Counted from the first letter of the stretch, positions 13,762 through 22,539 are shown. The stretch: DNA of 64,000 nt from Pelagibius litoralis (GCF_011683915.1 NZ_JAAQPH010000005.1:186001-250000), one strand, 5' to 3'. The notes: a model not told the origin generated them from the letters alone. A program made the numbers and translations.

Positions 13762-14154
13762 CTGGGTATTTTTCAGCGTCCATCATGGGCTCAAACCGGC
13801 CTTTCACTACAAAGCCAACGAATGACCGTTTCCGGCCTAAGGCAGTCCTCATCGACTAGATCGGATCATGTTTTGACGGAACCACTTTGTGGTTGCGCCA
13901 AAACATGTGAATCCGATCGACATCAAACAGTTAGAGCAGATTCACCCGGTCGATGGATCGCCTTCGGCGATTCCATCCGACCGGGATCTGCTCTAACGGC
14001 GCTCGACGTCACGCTGCTGGATGTTGCGGAGTCCCATCCAACTGTAGGGTCTGGAGCCTGTCCTCCATAGATTGAACCACAGACGCGAGGTGCGGCACGG
14101 CCGCATCGGGTCTTCTCTTGTCCTTACAGGAAAACAAAATCAGCAAAGGCAGGG
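13762..14154. other. Gene-free stretch with palindromic element (393 bases)
   Basis: No coding frame here is convincing; the short frames overlap inverted repeats and have no ribosome sites. It contains the palindromic repeat at 13859-13996. The composition is AT-richer than the core genes. Confidence 0.5.
13859..13996. repeat. Composite palindromic dispersed repeat, copy 1
   Basis: Two hairpins in a row. The first (13859-13919) has outer arms GATCGGAT/ATCCGATC and inner arms CATGTTTTG/CAAAACATG. The second (13931-13996) has outer arms TTAGAGCAGAT/ATCTGCTCTAA and inner arms around a TTCG loop at 13963-13966. The part from AACATGTGAATCCG to the final CTCTAA recurs at 37174-37268. Confidence 0.85.
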
Positions 14155-15051
14155 TCATTCAGGTTCCAGTGTTTTAGCGACCGCCATAATGACGTCAGAT
14201 ATCCGCGCAAGCCGTGCCGGCATCCGCCGCCCACGCTCGAATGTCAGCCACAGTTCATGGCGACGGGTCTTGATCAGGGGGGCAATCCGCAGGTCTTCCC
14301 GGCGAGGAAAAGCTTCCACCCCGCTGCGTGGCAACAGCGTATAGCCGATACCATGCGCGACAGGTGCCGGGATCTGGCTGATCTGGTTCACGAAGGCACG
14401 AACGTGCAGCCGATCGGACCCTTTAAAGTCGTCCGGAAAGTTGAAGGCGAATAGCTCGTCGGCGTAAGCAAAACCGTCGGGGTGGGCGACGAAGCCTCGG
14501 GCTTCAAGGTCCTTGAAAGTTATTTGCTCTGGTGCATCGCGGGCGGGCAGGAGAAGGCAAAGCTGCTCCTCGCCAAGACGAATGGCGTCCAGCCTGGGAT
14601 GATCAGGCTTGCGTCCGACGATGCCGAGGTCAAACCGCCGGGTCAGGACACCCCGAAGGATATCGTCCTGAGGCGTGGCTTCCAGCCGCATCATCAGGCG
14701 CGGCGCATCGCGCATCAGAGGCAGCAAGTGGGGATAGAGCAGCATTGCAAAACTCCCCGAGCAGGCAATGCTCACCTTCCCGACATCGGGGTCATCGTTC
14801 TGGATCGTTTCCCGTAGAGTCTGATCCTCGATCCGCCGCGCCCGCCCCACTGTCAAAACGGCCTCGCCAGCAGGCGTCAGGCTGAAGCTCTTGCCCTGCC
14901 GCGAGATCAGCGCCTGGCCGAGCTGTTCTTCCAGCTTGCGCAGGTGCTGCGAAACGCCGGGCTGCGTCATTCCAAGCAGGTCCGCCGTTCGTGTGAAGTG
15001 GCCCGTCTCGCAAAGCACCGTGAAGGTTTCGAGCCATTGTGCGTTCAGCAT
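14155..15051 (-). CDS. LysR-type transcriptional regulator
   Basis: A 298-residue DNA-binding regulator with the canonical LysR layout: an N-terminal winged helix (WLETFTVLCETGHFTRTADLLGMTQPGVSQHLRKLEEQLG, residues 6-45), a linker helix, and a substrate-binding domain of two alpha/beta lobes (VGKVSIACSGSFAMLLYPHLL from about 91). It is divergent from the VOC gene at 15154, with an inverted-repeat operator between them, so it most likely controls that gene and itself. The inducer is unknown. It lies inside the segment bracketed by the ligA 3' repeats. Confidence 0.93.
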   Translation of the reverse strand: MLNAQWLETFTVLCETGHFTRTADLLGMTQPGVSQHLRKLEEQLGQALISRQGKSFSLTPAGEAVLTVGRARRIEDQTLRETIQNDDPDVGKVSIACSGSFAMLLYPHLLPLMRDAPRLMMRLEATPQDDILRGVLTRRFDLGIVGRKPDHPRLDAIRLGEEQLCLLLPARDAPEQITFKDLEARGFVAHPDGFAYADELFAFNFPDDFKGSDRLHVRAFVNQISQIPAPVAHGIGYTLLPRSGVEAFPRREDLRIAPLIKTRRHELWLTFERGRRMPARLARISDVIMAVAKTLEPE

Positions 15052-15079
15052 AATGATTACAATTCATTATGGAAATAAT
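15051..15079. promoter_or_regulatory. Probable LysR operator between divergent genes
   Basis: TAATGA (15051-15056) and TCATTA (15064-15069) form a perfect inverted repeat of the T-N11-A kind used by LysR proteins, followed directly by ATTAT-GGAA-ATAAT. The site abuts the regulator's start codon and is upstream of the VOC gene. Binding is inferred. Confidence 0.55.
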
Positions 15080-15153
15080 TCAGAATGATAATTTTGAAAA
15101 TAGATATGGCAAGCCTAAATGCTTTGTCACCACTTCTAATTGAGGACAGTACT

Positions 15154-15651
15154 ATGCAACCCACCCCCAAGAGCTTCTCTCATATCGGCCTGTCCGTGCC
15201 TGATGTCGACGCGGCGGTTAAGTTCTATACCGAGGTATTTGGCTTCTACACCATCATGGAACCGACAGAGGTTGTCGAAGACGACAGCGATATCGGGCGG
15301 ATGTGCACCGACGTATTGGGTGCCGGATGGAAGCATCTGCGCATTGCGCATCTCTCCACTGCGGACAGGATCGGCATTGAGCTGTTCGAGTTCGATGGCA
15401 ACCATGCCCCCGAAGACAATCTTTCATTCCGCAGGCATGGCACGTTCCACTTCGCCATTCAGGACCCCGACCTTGAAGGCCTTTTGGAGCGGATCGTGGC
15501 GGCTGGAGGCAAGCAGCGCATGCCTGTTCGGGAGTATTTTCCAGGCGAGAAGCCCTATCGCATGGTCTACGTCGAAGATCCCTTCGGTATCGTATTCGAG
15601 CTCTACAGTCACAGCTATGAGCTGACCTATTCGGCTGGCGCCTACACCTGA
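15154..15651 (+). CDS. VOC-superfamily (glyoxalase/bleomycin-resistance fold) protein
   Basis: A 165-residue vicinal-oxygen-chelate fold protein: one beta-alpha-beta-beta-beta module starts at SHIGLSVPDVDAAVKFYTEVFGF and the second ends with YRMVYVEDPFGIVFELYSHSYE, giving a candidate metal set of His near the N-terminus and Glu near the C-terminus. Such proteins act as lyases, dioxygenases or resistance proteins; the substrate is not predictable. I chose ATG 15154 because GAGGAC sits 7 bases upstream and the fold begins there; an ATG at 15085 gives a non-conserved leader. Divergent from the LysR regulator, which is its likely controller. Confidence 0.85.
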   Translation: MQPTPKSFSHIGLSVPDVDAAVKFYTEVFGFYTIMEPTEVVEDDSDIGRMCTDVLGAGWKHLRIAHLSTADRIGIELFEFDGNHAPEDNLSFRRHGTFHFAIQDPDLEGLLERIVAAGGKQRMPVREYFPGEKPYRMVYVEDPFGIVFELYSHSYELTYSAGAYT

Positions 15652-15662
15652 CCGTCGATTCA

Positions 15663-15734
15663 TCCGGCATCAAAGCCAAAGCCCTGCGCCTCACCATGCT
15701 CAGCGAGGAAGAGTGGCAGGAGTTGATCGGCTGA
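15663..15734 (+). pseudogene. Detached remnant of a ligA 3' end (direct repeat, copy 2)
   Basis: Reading through to TGA at 15732-15734, this encodes the final residues of a LigA BRCT domain ([14 protein letters not shown]). It matches the end of the intact ligA with 5 changes in the last 55 bases and a 9-base loss further upstream. No rest of a ligA gene precedes it; the VOC gene ends 11 bases before. It therefore marks a recombination junction rather than a working gene. Confidence 0.85.
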
Positions 15735-15740
15735 TCGGGG

Positions 15741-16730
15741 CTACCTTGCCCGCGCCGGCCCCTCGGGGCCCCGTGTCAGAACCACTTCTATTTCGGCCAT
15801 GATCTCCGCCGGAAGCGGGCCGTAGTCGAGCGCGGCGGCATTTTCCTCGGCCTGTTCGGCATTCTTTGCGCCGGGGATGGGAAGCGTGTTGGGAGACTTT
15901 GCCAGCAGCCAGCATAGAGCCCCCTGCCCCAGGGTTCTGCCCCCGGCCGTGATGAGGTCGCGCAGGGCGTCCAACTGCCGCGCATAGTCCGGTGAGGCGC
16001 TGCCGCTCTCAAAATAGTTCTGCCAATCGGCATCGTTGCTGCGGATATCATCCTTGGGGACCCGGCGGCCATCTGAAAACGTGCCGGTCAGCACCCCCAT
16101 GGCAAGCGGCGAGCGGTTCAACTGAACCAGGTCGTGGGCTTCAGCCGCGGCGCTCAGGGAGGGCGCATCAACGAAGATGTTCATGGCGTGCTGAACGGCG
16201 ATGAAGCCGTCACGGCCCGCCATGGCATTGACGCTGTCGGGAAAATCGGTGCTCCATCCATAGGCGGCAATAGACCCGCGGGAACGTAACGCTTCGAGCG
16301 TATCGAAGACCGGCATGGCATCCTCGACCGCCAGGCCGTTTAAGTGCAGCAGCATGACGTCGATCCGGTCACGCTGCAGCCGCCGGCGGCTTTGATCGAC
16401 AGAGTCTTCGATATAGGCCGCATCATATTGCGGGCCCGTCATCTGCTTGCTTTCCGCGTCAAAGGAATGGCCGAACTTGGATACGATAACGGCATCCGGC
16501 CGGTCGCGCAGCGCCTCACCCAGCAAAGTCTCCGAATGCCCGGCGCCATAAACCGCCGAGGTGTCGAAAACGCGGACGCCGGCCGCCCAGGCGGCGTGAA
16601 CCGCCTTTGTGGAGTCGGCATCGTTGGTGCCGGAATAGCCCACCGGTACATCGCCGTTCCAGAACGGCCCGCCGATCGCCCAGCATCCCATACCGATGCG
16701 CGGCGCCGCCTTGAGAGCATTCTGTGTCAT
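15741..16730 (-). CDS. Aldo/keto reductase
   Basis: NADPH-dependent TIM-barrel oxidoreductase of 329 residues. Family features: GMGCWAIGG at the N-terminus, the catalytic Tyr region FDTSAVYGAGHSETLLGEAL, the Lys strand VIVSKFG, the His motif DVMLLHLNG, and the cofactor-binding end LPIPGAKNAEQAEENAAAL. The start ATG 16730 has GGAAAGG upstream; a longer start at 16757 is possible. The gene sits alone between the ligA 3' remnant and the glyoxalase 3' remnant. Substrate unknown. Confidence 0.9.
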   Translation of the reverse strand: MTQNALKAAPRIGMGCWAIGGPFWNGDVPVGYSGTNDADSTKAVHAAWAAGVRVFDTSAVYGAGHSETLLGEALRDRPDAVIVSKFGHSFDAESKQMTGPQYDAAYIEDSVDQSRRRLQRDRIDVMLLHLNGLAVEDAMPVFDTLEALRSRGSIAAYGWSTDFPDSVNAMAGRDGFIAVQHAMNIFVDAPSLSAAAEAHDLVQLNRSPLAMGVLTGTFSDGRRVPKDDIRSNDADWQNYFESGSASPDYARQLDALRDLITAGGRTLGQGALCWLLAKSPNTLPIPGAKNAEQAEENAAALDYGPLPAEIMAEIEVVLTRGPEGPARAR

Positions 16731-16907
16731 CCCGATGCCTTTCCGTTTTGAAGCCATCCAAAACGATAAACCCGAGGCACGCGATAAGCAGGCCGCAGAA
16801 TTCGAAAGCGCCCTTTCAGCAATGAAACGAAGCTGGTGTGGTGAAAACTTATTTTCCCGGACGCACGCGGCGAAAGGCTTGTCGCCGGAGACCCGAGACG
16901 CCGATCC

Positions 16908-17020
16908 TCAGGTCAGCTCACGAACGCCGTCTGGTGTCTCGATCCCGGCGGTGAGGCGGATCTTGTCGCCGGTCACAAAGGTCACACGATCATCGGCGAA
17001 GACCGGGGCGAGACGTTCGC
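16908..17020 (-). pseudogene. Detached remnant of the 3' end of a glyoxalase-like gene
   Basis: The minus strand encodes ERLAPVFADDRVTFVTGDKI and continues to a TGA, closely matching the C-terminus of the intact gene at 19309-19938 (KRLAPLFADDRVTFVAGDEI). At DNA level it is roughly 80 percent identical over about 110 bases, and some similarity continues about 20 bases past the stop. The residues upstream in the same frame are unrelated, so only the 3' end survives. Confidence 0.8.
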
Positions 17021-17194
17021 CTTCCGGATTGACCGTTTGGGCAGCAGCAAACCAGTCAAAGAGCGTGACTGAAATCACGCTCATTCTCACAGTTGGGCCA
17101 ATGTCTCAAATGGGCTCAATCCGATCGCAGTGCTATGGCAGCAAGACTCCGTCAGCAACCTGCGAGGAACGCGGCTTATGATGCCATAGACACC

Positions 17195-18028
17195 TTATCG
17201 CCAGACGGCCTCGTTTTCGGCGACGAAAGCGTCGAAATCGCGTGGGCTTCGACCGGCAAGGCGCTGGACACCGTCGGTAACCCGATCTTCGGAACCCCGC
17301 GAGATCGCCTCATCCATATCCGCAAGCGCCTTTGCGTATACTTTGTCAAACCCATTGCCCATCAGGCGCGCCATGAAGTCTTCATAACTCATTCCAACGT
17401 GATGGATGGTGCGGACAAGGCGCGAGGACAGCCGTTCCGCGACATCGTCGTAGCTCAACGGCTCTGGACCGGTCAGGATGACATCGGTGTTCGGCGCATA
17501 CTCGGCTGTCAATGCACCAGCGGCAGCCGCAGCTATATCGTCGGCGTCGATAAATGGCACACGACCGCGACCTGCGGCGGTATAGATCGCATTTTCGTCG
17601 CGGATGGTCGGCAGATGCTGCTGTTCGGAGAAGTTCTGCATGAACCACGTCGGGCGCAGAACGCACCATTCCGGCGCCACTTCACGTAACACGGAATGAA
17701 CGGCCCCCATCATCGGCCCGCCGGCCTCAAGCGAAGACGCACTGAGCAGAACGAAACGACGAACGCCCAGCTTTAGCGCCTGCTCGATAGCGGGGACCAT
17801 GACTTCGGCGTGGTCTGCCCGGTCGGTCGGCGCGACCAGATAAGCGGCATGGATTCCTTCGAAGGCCGTCCCGAAGGTTTCCGGTCGCGCCCAGTCAAAG
17901 CTCACCTCGCCAGGTCGGTCGGCGGTCCGGGCGGCACGCCGTGTGGGCGCGCCCATTCCGGCCAGATGCACCGCCAGACGACTTCCGGTTTTTCCGCGGG
18001 CGCCAATGATCAGAATCTCACCCTGCAT
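17195..18028 (-). CDS. NmrA-like NAD(P)-binding protein
   Basis: A 277-residue atypical short-chain dehydrogenase/NmrA family protein. The Rossmann start is EILIIGARGKTGSRLAVHL (a GxxGxxG variant), followed by AYLVAPTDRADHAEVMVPAIEQA, the strand RRFVLLSASSLEAGG and the motif VLRPTWFMQNFSEQ, all typical of the group that acts on quinones or senses the NAD(P) redox state. No Tyr-x-x-x-Lys catalytic pair is obvious. Its start overlaps the end of the NTF2-like gene by 11 bases, so the two form an operon divergent from the TetR gene. Confidence 0.85.
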   Translation of the reverse strand: MQGEILIIGARGKTGSRLAVHLAGMGAPTRRAARTADRPGEVSFDWARPETFGTAFEGIHAAYLVAPTDRADHAEVMVPAIEQALKLGVRRFVLLSASSLEAGGPMMGAVHSVLREVAPEWCVLRPTWFMQNFSEQQHLPTIRDENAIYTAAGRGRVPFIDADDIAAAAAGALTAEYAPNTDVILTGPEPLSYDDVAERLSSRLVRTIHHVGMSYEDFMARLMGNGFDKVYAKALADMDEAISRGSEDRVTDGVQRLAGRSPRDFDAFVAENEAVWR

Positions 18029-18485
18029 GACCGGTTTCCCCTTTGAGGATCCGGCTCAAATCCCCGTCGGACCCGGTCGCCCGCAAAACCACCAAGGGGT
18101 TCCAGTAGTCCTTGTAATGGGCGATCAGCCCGTCACGCAGTTGCACGACCGAGATATAGTTCTGGTCATAGCGCGCATCGTTGAGACGTGATGAGCCAAA
18201 GCATTTGAATTCAATCACAAACGTTTCGCTCTCCGCGTCTTTGTACGTCGCCCGCAATTCCATCGATTCGATGTCGATCAGCTCAGAAACCTTTGGCAGA
18301 TACGCGGCCAGCGCCGCTTTGCCATCAAGCCGCGAGACCGCGGCCTCCGGAGCATAGGGAAACTCAAAAACGATGTCTTCGGCACACATACTCAGAAAAT
18401 CCTGAGCGTCGGATCGGATCGCGGGGCCCATTGCCTTGCGCAGTAAACCGGAGAGGCTTGGGAATACATCTACAGTTTGTGTCAT
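18018..18485 (-). CDS. NTF2-like (SnoaL/limonene-epoxide-hydrolase fold) protein
   Basis: A 155-residue cone-fold protein: N-terminal helices (FPSLSGLLRKAMGPAIRSDAQDFLSMCAEDIVFEFPYAP) and later strands with TFVIEFKCFG and VVQLRDGLIAHYKDYWNPLVV, the usual NTF2-like ending. These proteins bind or isomerise small molecules. I chose ATG 18485 because GAGG lies 8 bases upstream (GAGGTAAACCCCATG) and the conserved region starts there; a longer frame to 18545 would run across the palindromic operator. First gene of a two-gene operon with the NmrA-like gene. Confidence 0.8.
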   Translation of the reverse strand: MTQTVDVFPSLSGLLRKAMGPAIRSDAQDFLSMCAEDIVFEFPYAPEAAVSRLDGKAALAAYLPKVSELIDIESMELRATYKDAESETFVIEFKCFGSSRLNDARYDQNYISVVQLRDGLIAHYKDYWNPLVVLRATGSDGDLSRILKGETGHAG

Positions 18486-18504
18486 GGGGTTTACCTCATC
18501 GCAA

Positions 18505-18522
18505 CGGAACGGTATCGTTCCG
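18505..18522. promoter_or_regulatory. TetR-type operator palindrome
   Basis: Perfect inverted repeat CGGAACG-GTAT-CGTTCCG in the 60-base space between the divergent NTF2-like gene and the tetR-family gene. The AT-rich TAATAT just beyond is a plausible -10 for the regulator. The natural reading is that the neighbouring TetR protein represses both directions. Confidence 0.75.
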
Positions 18523-18545
18523 ACGAATAATATAGGAACACACAA

Positions 18546-19169
18546 ATGGAACGCAACCAGTCCGACGCAAAAACGCGCCGCAACCTCTCCGGAGCGGCGT
18601 TAAAGCGGCCTGCGGTCACCAAGGCGCTGACCCGGGCGCTCTTCGAAGAGTGGGCGCAGACCGGTTACTCCGCACTTAGGCTGGAACGCGTGGCGGCACG
18701 GGCCGGAGCAGGCAAGGCGGCCATCTACCGGCGCTGGTCTTCGAAACATGAGTTTGTCAGCCAAGCTGTCGCCTCTATAGCGGTGGATATCACGGATATG
18801 GACGACGAGGGGACGCTTGAGGCCGACATTCTGGCGTTCCTGAAGTCGCTCCGGCGTGTACTGCGCCACCCGATCGCGGGGCGCATTCTGCCTGACCTCT
18901 TTGCCGAATGCGCACGGTCGGACGAACTGGTGCCGCTTCTGGACAGGATAGCAAGTGCACGACGCGATCGAGGTCTCGAGATAGTGGATCGCGCTATTTC
19001 ACGCGGCGAGTTGCCTGCGGAGCTGGATCGCGAGTTGGCGCTCGATCTGATCCCTGCACCACTCTACTGGCGGATGATTTCGACCCGAAGGCGCGCTTCG
19101 ATGTCTGATCTGGAACGACAGGCAAAAGTCATTTCGGCTGCATTGCGAACCGCAAGAATGGGCGAATAA
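18546..19169 (+). CDS. TetR-family transcriptional regulator
   Basis: A 207-residue regulator. The N-terminal helix-turn-helix is seen in RALFEEWAQTGYSALRLERVAARAGAGKAAIYRRWSSKHEFVSQAV (residues about 30-76), with the recognition helix AGKAAIYRRWSSK. The C-terminal helical ligand domain begins near residue 85 and resembles the group with WRMISTRRR in the last helices. It is divergent from the NTF2/NmrA operon with a perfect palindrome between, so it probably represses that operon and itself. Ligand unknown. Confidence 0.93.
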   Translation: MERNQSDAKTRRNLSGAALKRPAVTKALTRALFEEWAQTGYSALRLERVAARAGAGKAAIYRRWSSKHEFVSQAVASIAVDITDMDDEGTLEADILAFLKSLRRVLRHPIAGRILPDLFAECARSDELVPLLDRIASARRDRGLEIVDRAISRGELPAELDRELALDLIPAPLYWRMISTRRRASMSDLERQAKVISAALRTARMGE

Positions 19170-19308
19170 CCGCCCTTGGCCGTTTGCAGTCTCTCAATTC
19201 TATAGACGCCACCTAAACTGCAAAACCGGATGTAACGCTTTCCCGCCCAAAGGCGCTGTCTGGGTCGTAATCCCTCACGGGCAGAACAGCGACACGAAAC
19301 GTTGGGCC

Positions 19309-19938
19309 TCAGATCAGGCGGCGAAGACCATTCGGCGTCTCGATCTCGGCGGCGAGGCGGATCTCGTCGCCGGCCACAAAGGTCACGCGGTCATCGGCAA
19401 AGAGCGGGGCGAGACGCTTAGCGATCTCGGTGGCGTTGGGATGATGGACGGTGAGCCGCAGCAGCCGGCAGCCAAGGTCGGGCATCGCGGCGCCGGGCAG
19501 CGGGCCCGGCGGCCACTGCAGGAAGGTCGGGTGCGCGCCCTCGAACGGCATCGACCCGTCGTCGGGGATGGAGATGCGCCAGGACAACGTGCCCCGCGTC
19601 AACTCGGTCGCCAGGCCAAGGCTGGGCTGCGCCGCCGCCAGAGCGGCATCGATGTCGGGCGTGCGCAGCACCCAGGTCGCCAGCCGGGGCGGCTGCGCCC
19701 GGTTGCGGTCTAGTCCGAACCACCGCGGATGCTTCGGCGCCGGCGCCGCCGGATCGACGGCGATAATCTCAAGAAATTCGTCCTCACCCAGACGCATCAG
19801 GTGATTGTGGGTGCCCATCAGCGGGTGCGCCCCGCCCGACGGCACATCGATGCCGAGGCTCTCACGGACAAAGGCGATGCCCGCTTCCAGGCTCGGCGCG
19901 GAGACGGCGATATGGTCGAGGGTAAGCTTGGGGGGCAT
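19309..19938 (-). CDS. Glyoxalase-like domain protein
   Basis: A 209-residue protein of the glyoxalase-like (Glyoxalase_3) type. The first module starts at LTLDHIAVSAPSLEAGIAFVRESLGI; the middle has GTHNHLMRLGEDEFLEIIAVDP with candidate metal residues His and Glu, and LSWRISIPDDGSMPFEGAHPTFLQWP. The C-terminus, RLAPLFADDRVTFVAGDEIR, is the segment that recurs as the remnant at 16908-17020. ATG 19938 has AAGGAAGA upstream. The substrate cannot be predicted. SDR gene 20011 lies upstream on the same strand, so cotranscription is possible. Confidence 0.82.
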   Translation of the reverse strand: MPPKLTLDHIAVSAPSLEAGIAFVRESLGIDVPSGGAHPLMGTHNHLMRLGEDEFLEIIAVDPAAPAPKHPRWFGLDRNRAQPPRLATWVLRTPDIDAALAAAQPSLGLATELTRGTLSWRISIPDDGSMPFEGAHPTFLQWPPGPLPGAAMPDLGCRLLRLTVHHPNATEIAKRLAPLFADDRVTFVAGDEIRLAAEIETPNGLRRLI

Positions 19939-20010
19939 GGAGTCTTCCTTGTCGGATCGTGTCGGCGAATGTTGCAATGAGGAAGGCGGCGGCCCCGCTT
20001 TAACGCGCCC

Positions 20011-20769
20011 TCAGATCGACCCCGCTTCGACCATGTAGTTGTTGGCGCTGCACATGGCGGCGTCGTCGGAGGCAAGGAAAACCACCATGCGGGCGACGTA
20101 GACCGGTTCGATGAGGTCGGGCAGGCACTGGCGGTCGCGGTGTTTTGTCAGCGCCTCCGGCGTGGTCCAGAGTTCCTTCTGGCGCTCGGTCATGATCCAG
20201 CCGGGCACCACGGTGTTCACCCGGATGCGGTGGCCGCCGAGGTCGCGGGCCATGGTGCGGGTCAGGCCGTGCACTGCTGCCTTCGCCGTGGCATAGGCGG
20301 GGAAGCCGCCCCCGGCCTCCCACCACGAATTCGAGCCCATGTTGATGATGGAACCGCCGCCGGCTTCGATCATGCCCGGCGCCACCGCCTGGATGGCGAA
20401 GAACTGATGGCGCAGATTGGTGGCGATACGGTCGTCGAAATACTCCGGCGTGGTCTCTTGCCAGTCATGGCGGTCGTCGCGCGCGGCATTGTTCACCAGC
20501 ACGGTGGCCGGGCCCAGCTTTTCGCGCAGCGAAACGAAGGCGGCGCGCAAGCCATCGATGTCGCGCAGGTCGCAGATCTCAAAAGCCACATCGCCGCCGA
20601 GCTTTTCGCTCAGCGCCGCAGAGCCCTTCTCGTCCAGATCGACAAAACCGACCCGCGCGCCCTGGGCGGCAAAGGCGGTGACGATCTCGGCCCCGATGCC
20701 CGAGGCACCGCCGGTCACGAAGACGGTCTTTCCGGCAAGGCTGGGGTAGTTGGCGAAGTTTGCTGTCAT
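20011..20769 (-). CDS. Short-chain dehydrogenase/reductase (classical SDR)
   Basis: A 252-residue NAD(P)-dependent oxidoreductase. It has the cofactor motif VFVTGGASGIGAEIV (TGxxxGIG), the structural VLVNNAARDD (NNA), the catalytic serine region SIINMGSNSWWE, the catalytic pair YATAK and the post-catalytic RVNTVVPGWIMTERQ. The start ATG 20769 was chosen for its GGAAAAGAAAC ribosome site; the longer frame upstream is not conserved in type. FVDLDEKG after the second strand suggests NAD preference. Divergent from the MFS exporter at 20978. Confidence 0.92.
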   Translation of the reverse strand: MTANFANYPSLAGKTVFVTGGASGIGAEIVTAFAAQGARVGFVDLDEKGSAALSEKLGGDVAFEICDLRDIDGLRAAFVSLREKLGPATVLVNNAARDDRHDWQETTPEYFDDRIATNLRHQFFAIQAVAPGMIEAGGGSIINMGSNSWWEAGGGFPAYATAKAAVHGLTRTMARDLGGHRIRVNTVVPGWIMTERQKELWTTPEALTKHRDRQCLPDLIEPVYVARMVVFLASDDAAMCSANNYMVEAGSI

Positions 20770-20977
20770 GTTTCTTTTCCGTGGCTCGCTGGGGGAGAGA
20801 ACGACGATACAAGGATCGGCCCTTTGCGCAAAGCACGGCCCCTGCCGGCTTTCGGTTCGCGGCAAAGGAATTTAGGATCGGCGCCTGCGGCGCGCCGAAA
20901 GCGGATGGATTGATCCCGGAAACGGCGCAAGGTGTTGTCCCCCCCCTCAGACCCAAGCCGAAGGACCAGGCGTTCTC

Positions 20978-22405
20978 TTGAGCAGCAGCGAAGAAACGGC
21001 AGTAAGATGGCGGGAGATCCTGAGCCGCGAACACGGGCCTTCCCTGGCCCTGGTCTGCCTGGGGGTCTGGCTGCACGCGGCCGACGCCCTGCTGGTCGCG
21101 ACCATGATGCCGGCCATCGTCGCCGAGATCGGCGGCACCCGGCTGATTTCCTGGACCGTTGCGCTCTATGAGATCGGCTCCATCGTGGCCGGGGCGGCCA
21201 GCGGCCTGCTCGCCCTGCGCCACGGCCTGCGCCTGCCCATGACGGCGGCGGCCTGCCTCTTCGCCGTCGGCTGCGCCCTCTCGGCCCTGGCGCCGGAGAT
21301 GTGGATTCTGCTGGCCGGGCGCCTGCTCCAGGGCTTCGGTGGCGGCGGACTGATGGCGCTCTCCTTCGTTTCGGTCGGGCTGCTGTTTCCCCGGCGCCTG
21401 ACGGCGCGGGCCATGGGGGCGGTTTCGACCATCTGGGCGGTGTCCGCCTTCCTCGGCCCGCTCATCGGCGGGCTCTTCGTCGAGCTGGCGTCCTGGCGGA
21501 CCGGTTTCTGGTTCTTCGCCCTGCAGGCGCTGGTATTGGCCGCCTGGCTGATCACCCGAAAGGACGCGGCGGCGAAGCCTGCCGAGGCAACAGGGGCTGC
21601 GCGCTTCCCGGTTTTCCGGCTGCTCTGGCTCAGCGCCGGCGTCGTCGCCATCGCCTATGCGGGCATAGAGATCTCAACCCTGCACACGCCGGCTTTCGTG
21701 CTGGCCGGCCTGATCTGCCTGTTCCTCTTCCTGAAGCTGGACGCGCGCAAGGCCGAGAGCCGCCTGCTGCCGGAAAACCCCATCGGCTTCCGCAACCGCC
21801 TTGGTGCGGCCCTGACCATGATTCTCTGCTTCACCGCGGCCACCATCGCCATGAGCATCTACGGTCCCCTGCTGATGACACGGCTGCACGGCACGCCGGT
21901 GATCGTGGCGGGCTATATCCTGGCGCTGGAAGCGGTCGCCTGGGCCACGGTCGCCGCCCTGCTGTCGGGCTCGCCCGAGCGCCGCGACCCGGCCATGATC
22001 GTCCTGGGCATGCTGCTGGTTACCGCCAGCATCGCCGGCTTTGCCTACAGCGTCCCCCTGGGTCCGGTCTGGCTGATCGCGGTCTTCGCCATGGTGCAGG
22101 GCTGCGGCTTCGGGATGGCCTGGACCTTTATCCTGCGGCGCGCCACGGCGCTGGCGCCCGACGGCGAGACACAACGGGTAACAGGCGCGATCCCCACGGT
22201 GCAGCGGCTGGGCTATGCCCTGGGCGCGGCCTATGTCGGCATCGTCGCCAACGCGGCGGGGATTGCCGGGGGAATTACAGGCGATAACGGTCCCGGGGTC
22301 GCCGACGGCCTGGATTTCGTTGCCGCCACCATCTTCCTCGCCTGCCTGCCCCTCGCCCTGCTGGGCCTTCTCGCCGCCGCGCGGTTCGTGCAGGCAAAAG
22401 CTTAG
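20978..22405 (+). CDS. MFS transporter, drug:H+ antiporter-2 type
   Basis: Inner-membrane permease of 475 residues with about 14 hydrophobic segments, as in the DHA2 group of multidrug exporters. Loop motifs: WTVALYEIGSIVAGAASGLLALRHGLR (motif A-like), LLAGRLLQGFGGGGLMAL (motif B) and STIWAVSAFLGPLIGGLFVE (motif C, diagnostic of antiporters). The first codon in frame before the first membrane helix is TTG 20978, with AAGGA 13 bases upstream, so I take it as the start. Cargo is unknown. It is divergent from the SDR gene; an inverted repeat TCGGCGC/GCGCCGA lies between them at 20878-20898. Confidence 0.9.
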   Translation: MSSSEETAVRWREILSREHGPSLALVCLGVWLHAADALLVATMMPAIVAEIGGTRLISWTVALYEIGSIVAGAASGLLALRHGLRLPMTAAACLFAVGCALSALAPEMWILLAGRLLQGFGGGGLMALSFVSVGLLFPRRLTARAMGAVSTIWAVSAFLGPLIGGLFVELASWRTGFWFFALQALVLAAWLITRKDAAAKPAEATGAARFPVFRLLWLSAGVVAIAYAGIEISTLHTPAFVLAGLICLFLFLKLDARKAESRLLPENPIGFRNRLGAALTMILCFTAATIAMSIYGPLLMTRLHGTPVIVAGYILALEAVAWATVAALLSGSPERRDPAMIVLGMLLVTASIAGFAYSVPLGPVWLIAVFAMVQGCGFGMAWTFILRRATALAPDGETQRVTGAIPTVQRLGYALGAAYVGIVANAAGIAGGITGDNGPGVADGLDFVAATIFLACLPLALLGLLAAARFVQAKA

Positions 22406-22539
22406 ACGGCCCGGTCTGGGCTTCAAGGGGTCTGGGCTTCACGGGAACCGCGCATTGGTTTCTTTGCGATTGCGGCAGCCGGTGGCATCCTGGCCGTAGT
22501 CACGATCTGTCGTCGAATTGCCTTAAGGAGGAAGAAGCG

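Noticed and set aside
13822-14344. Short plus-strand frames (82 and 90 residues) around the palindromic repeat
   Set aside because: One is made largely of inverted-repeat sequence and the other overlaps the LysR gene; neither looks like a protein.
17093-17689. 198-residue plus-strand frame opposite the NmrA-like gene
   Set aside because: The minus-strand NmrA-like protein has a proper Rossmann motif and operon context; this frame has neither a family nor a ribosome site.
13096-19308. Prophage or integrative element
   Set aside because: No integrase, transposase, tRNA or phage gene is present; only gene 3'-end duplications are seen, so I describe it as a recombination mosaic instead.
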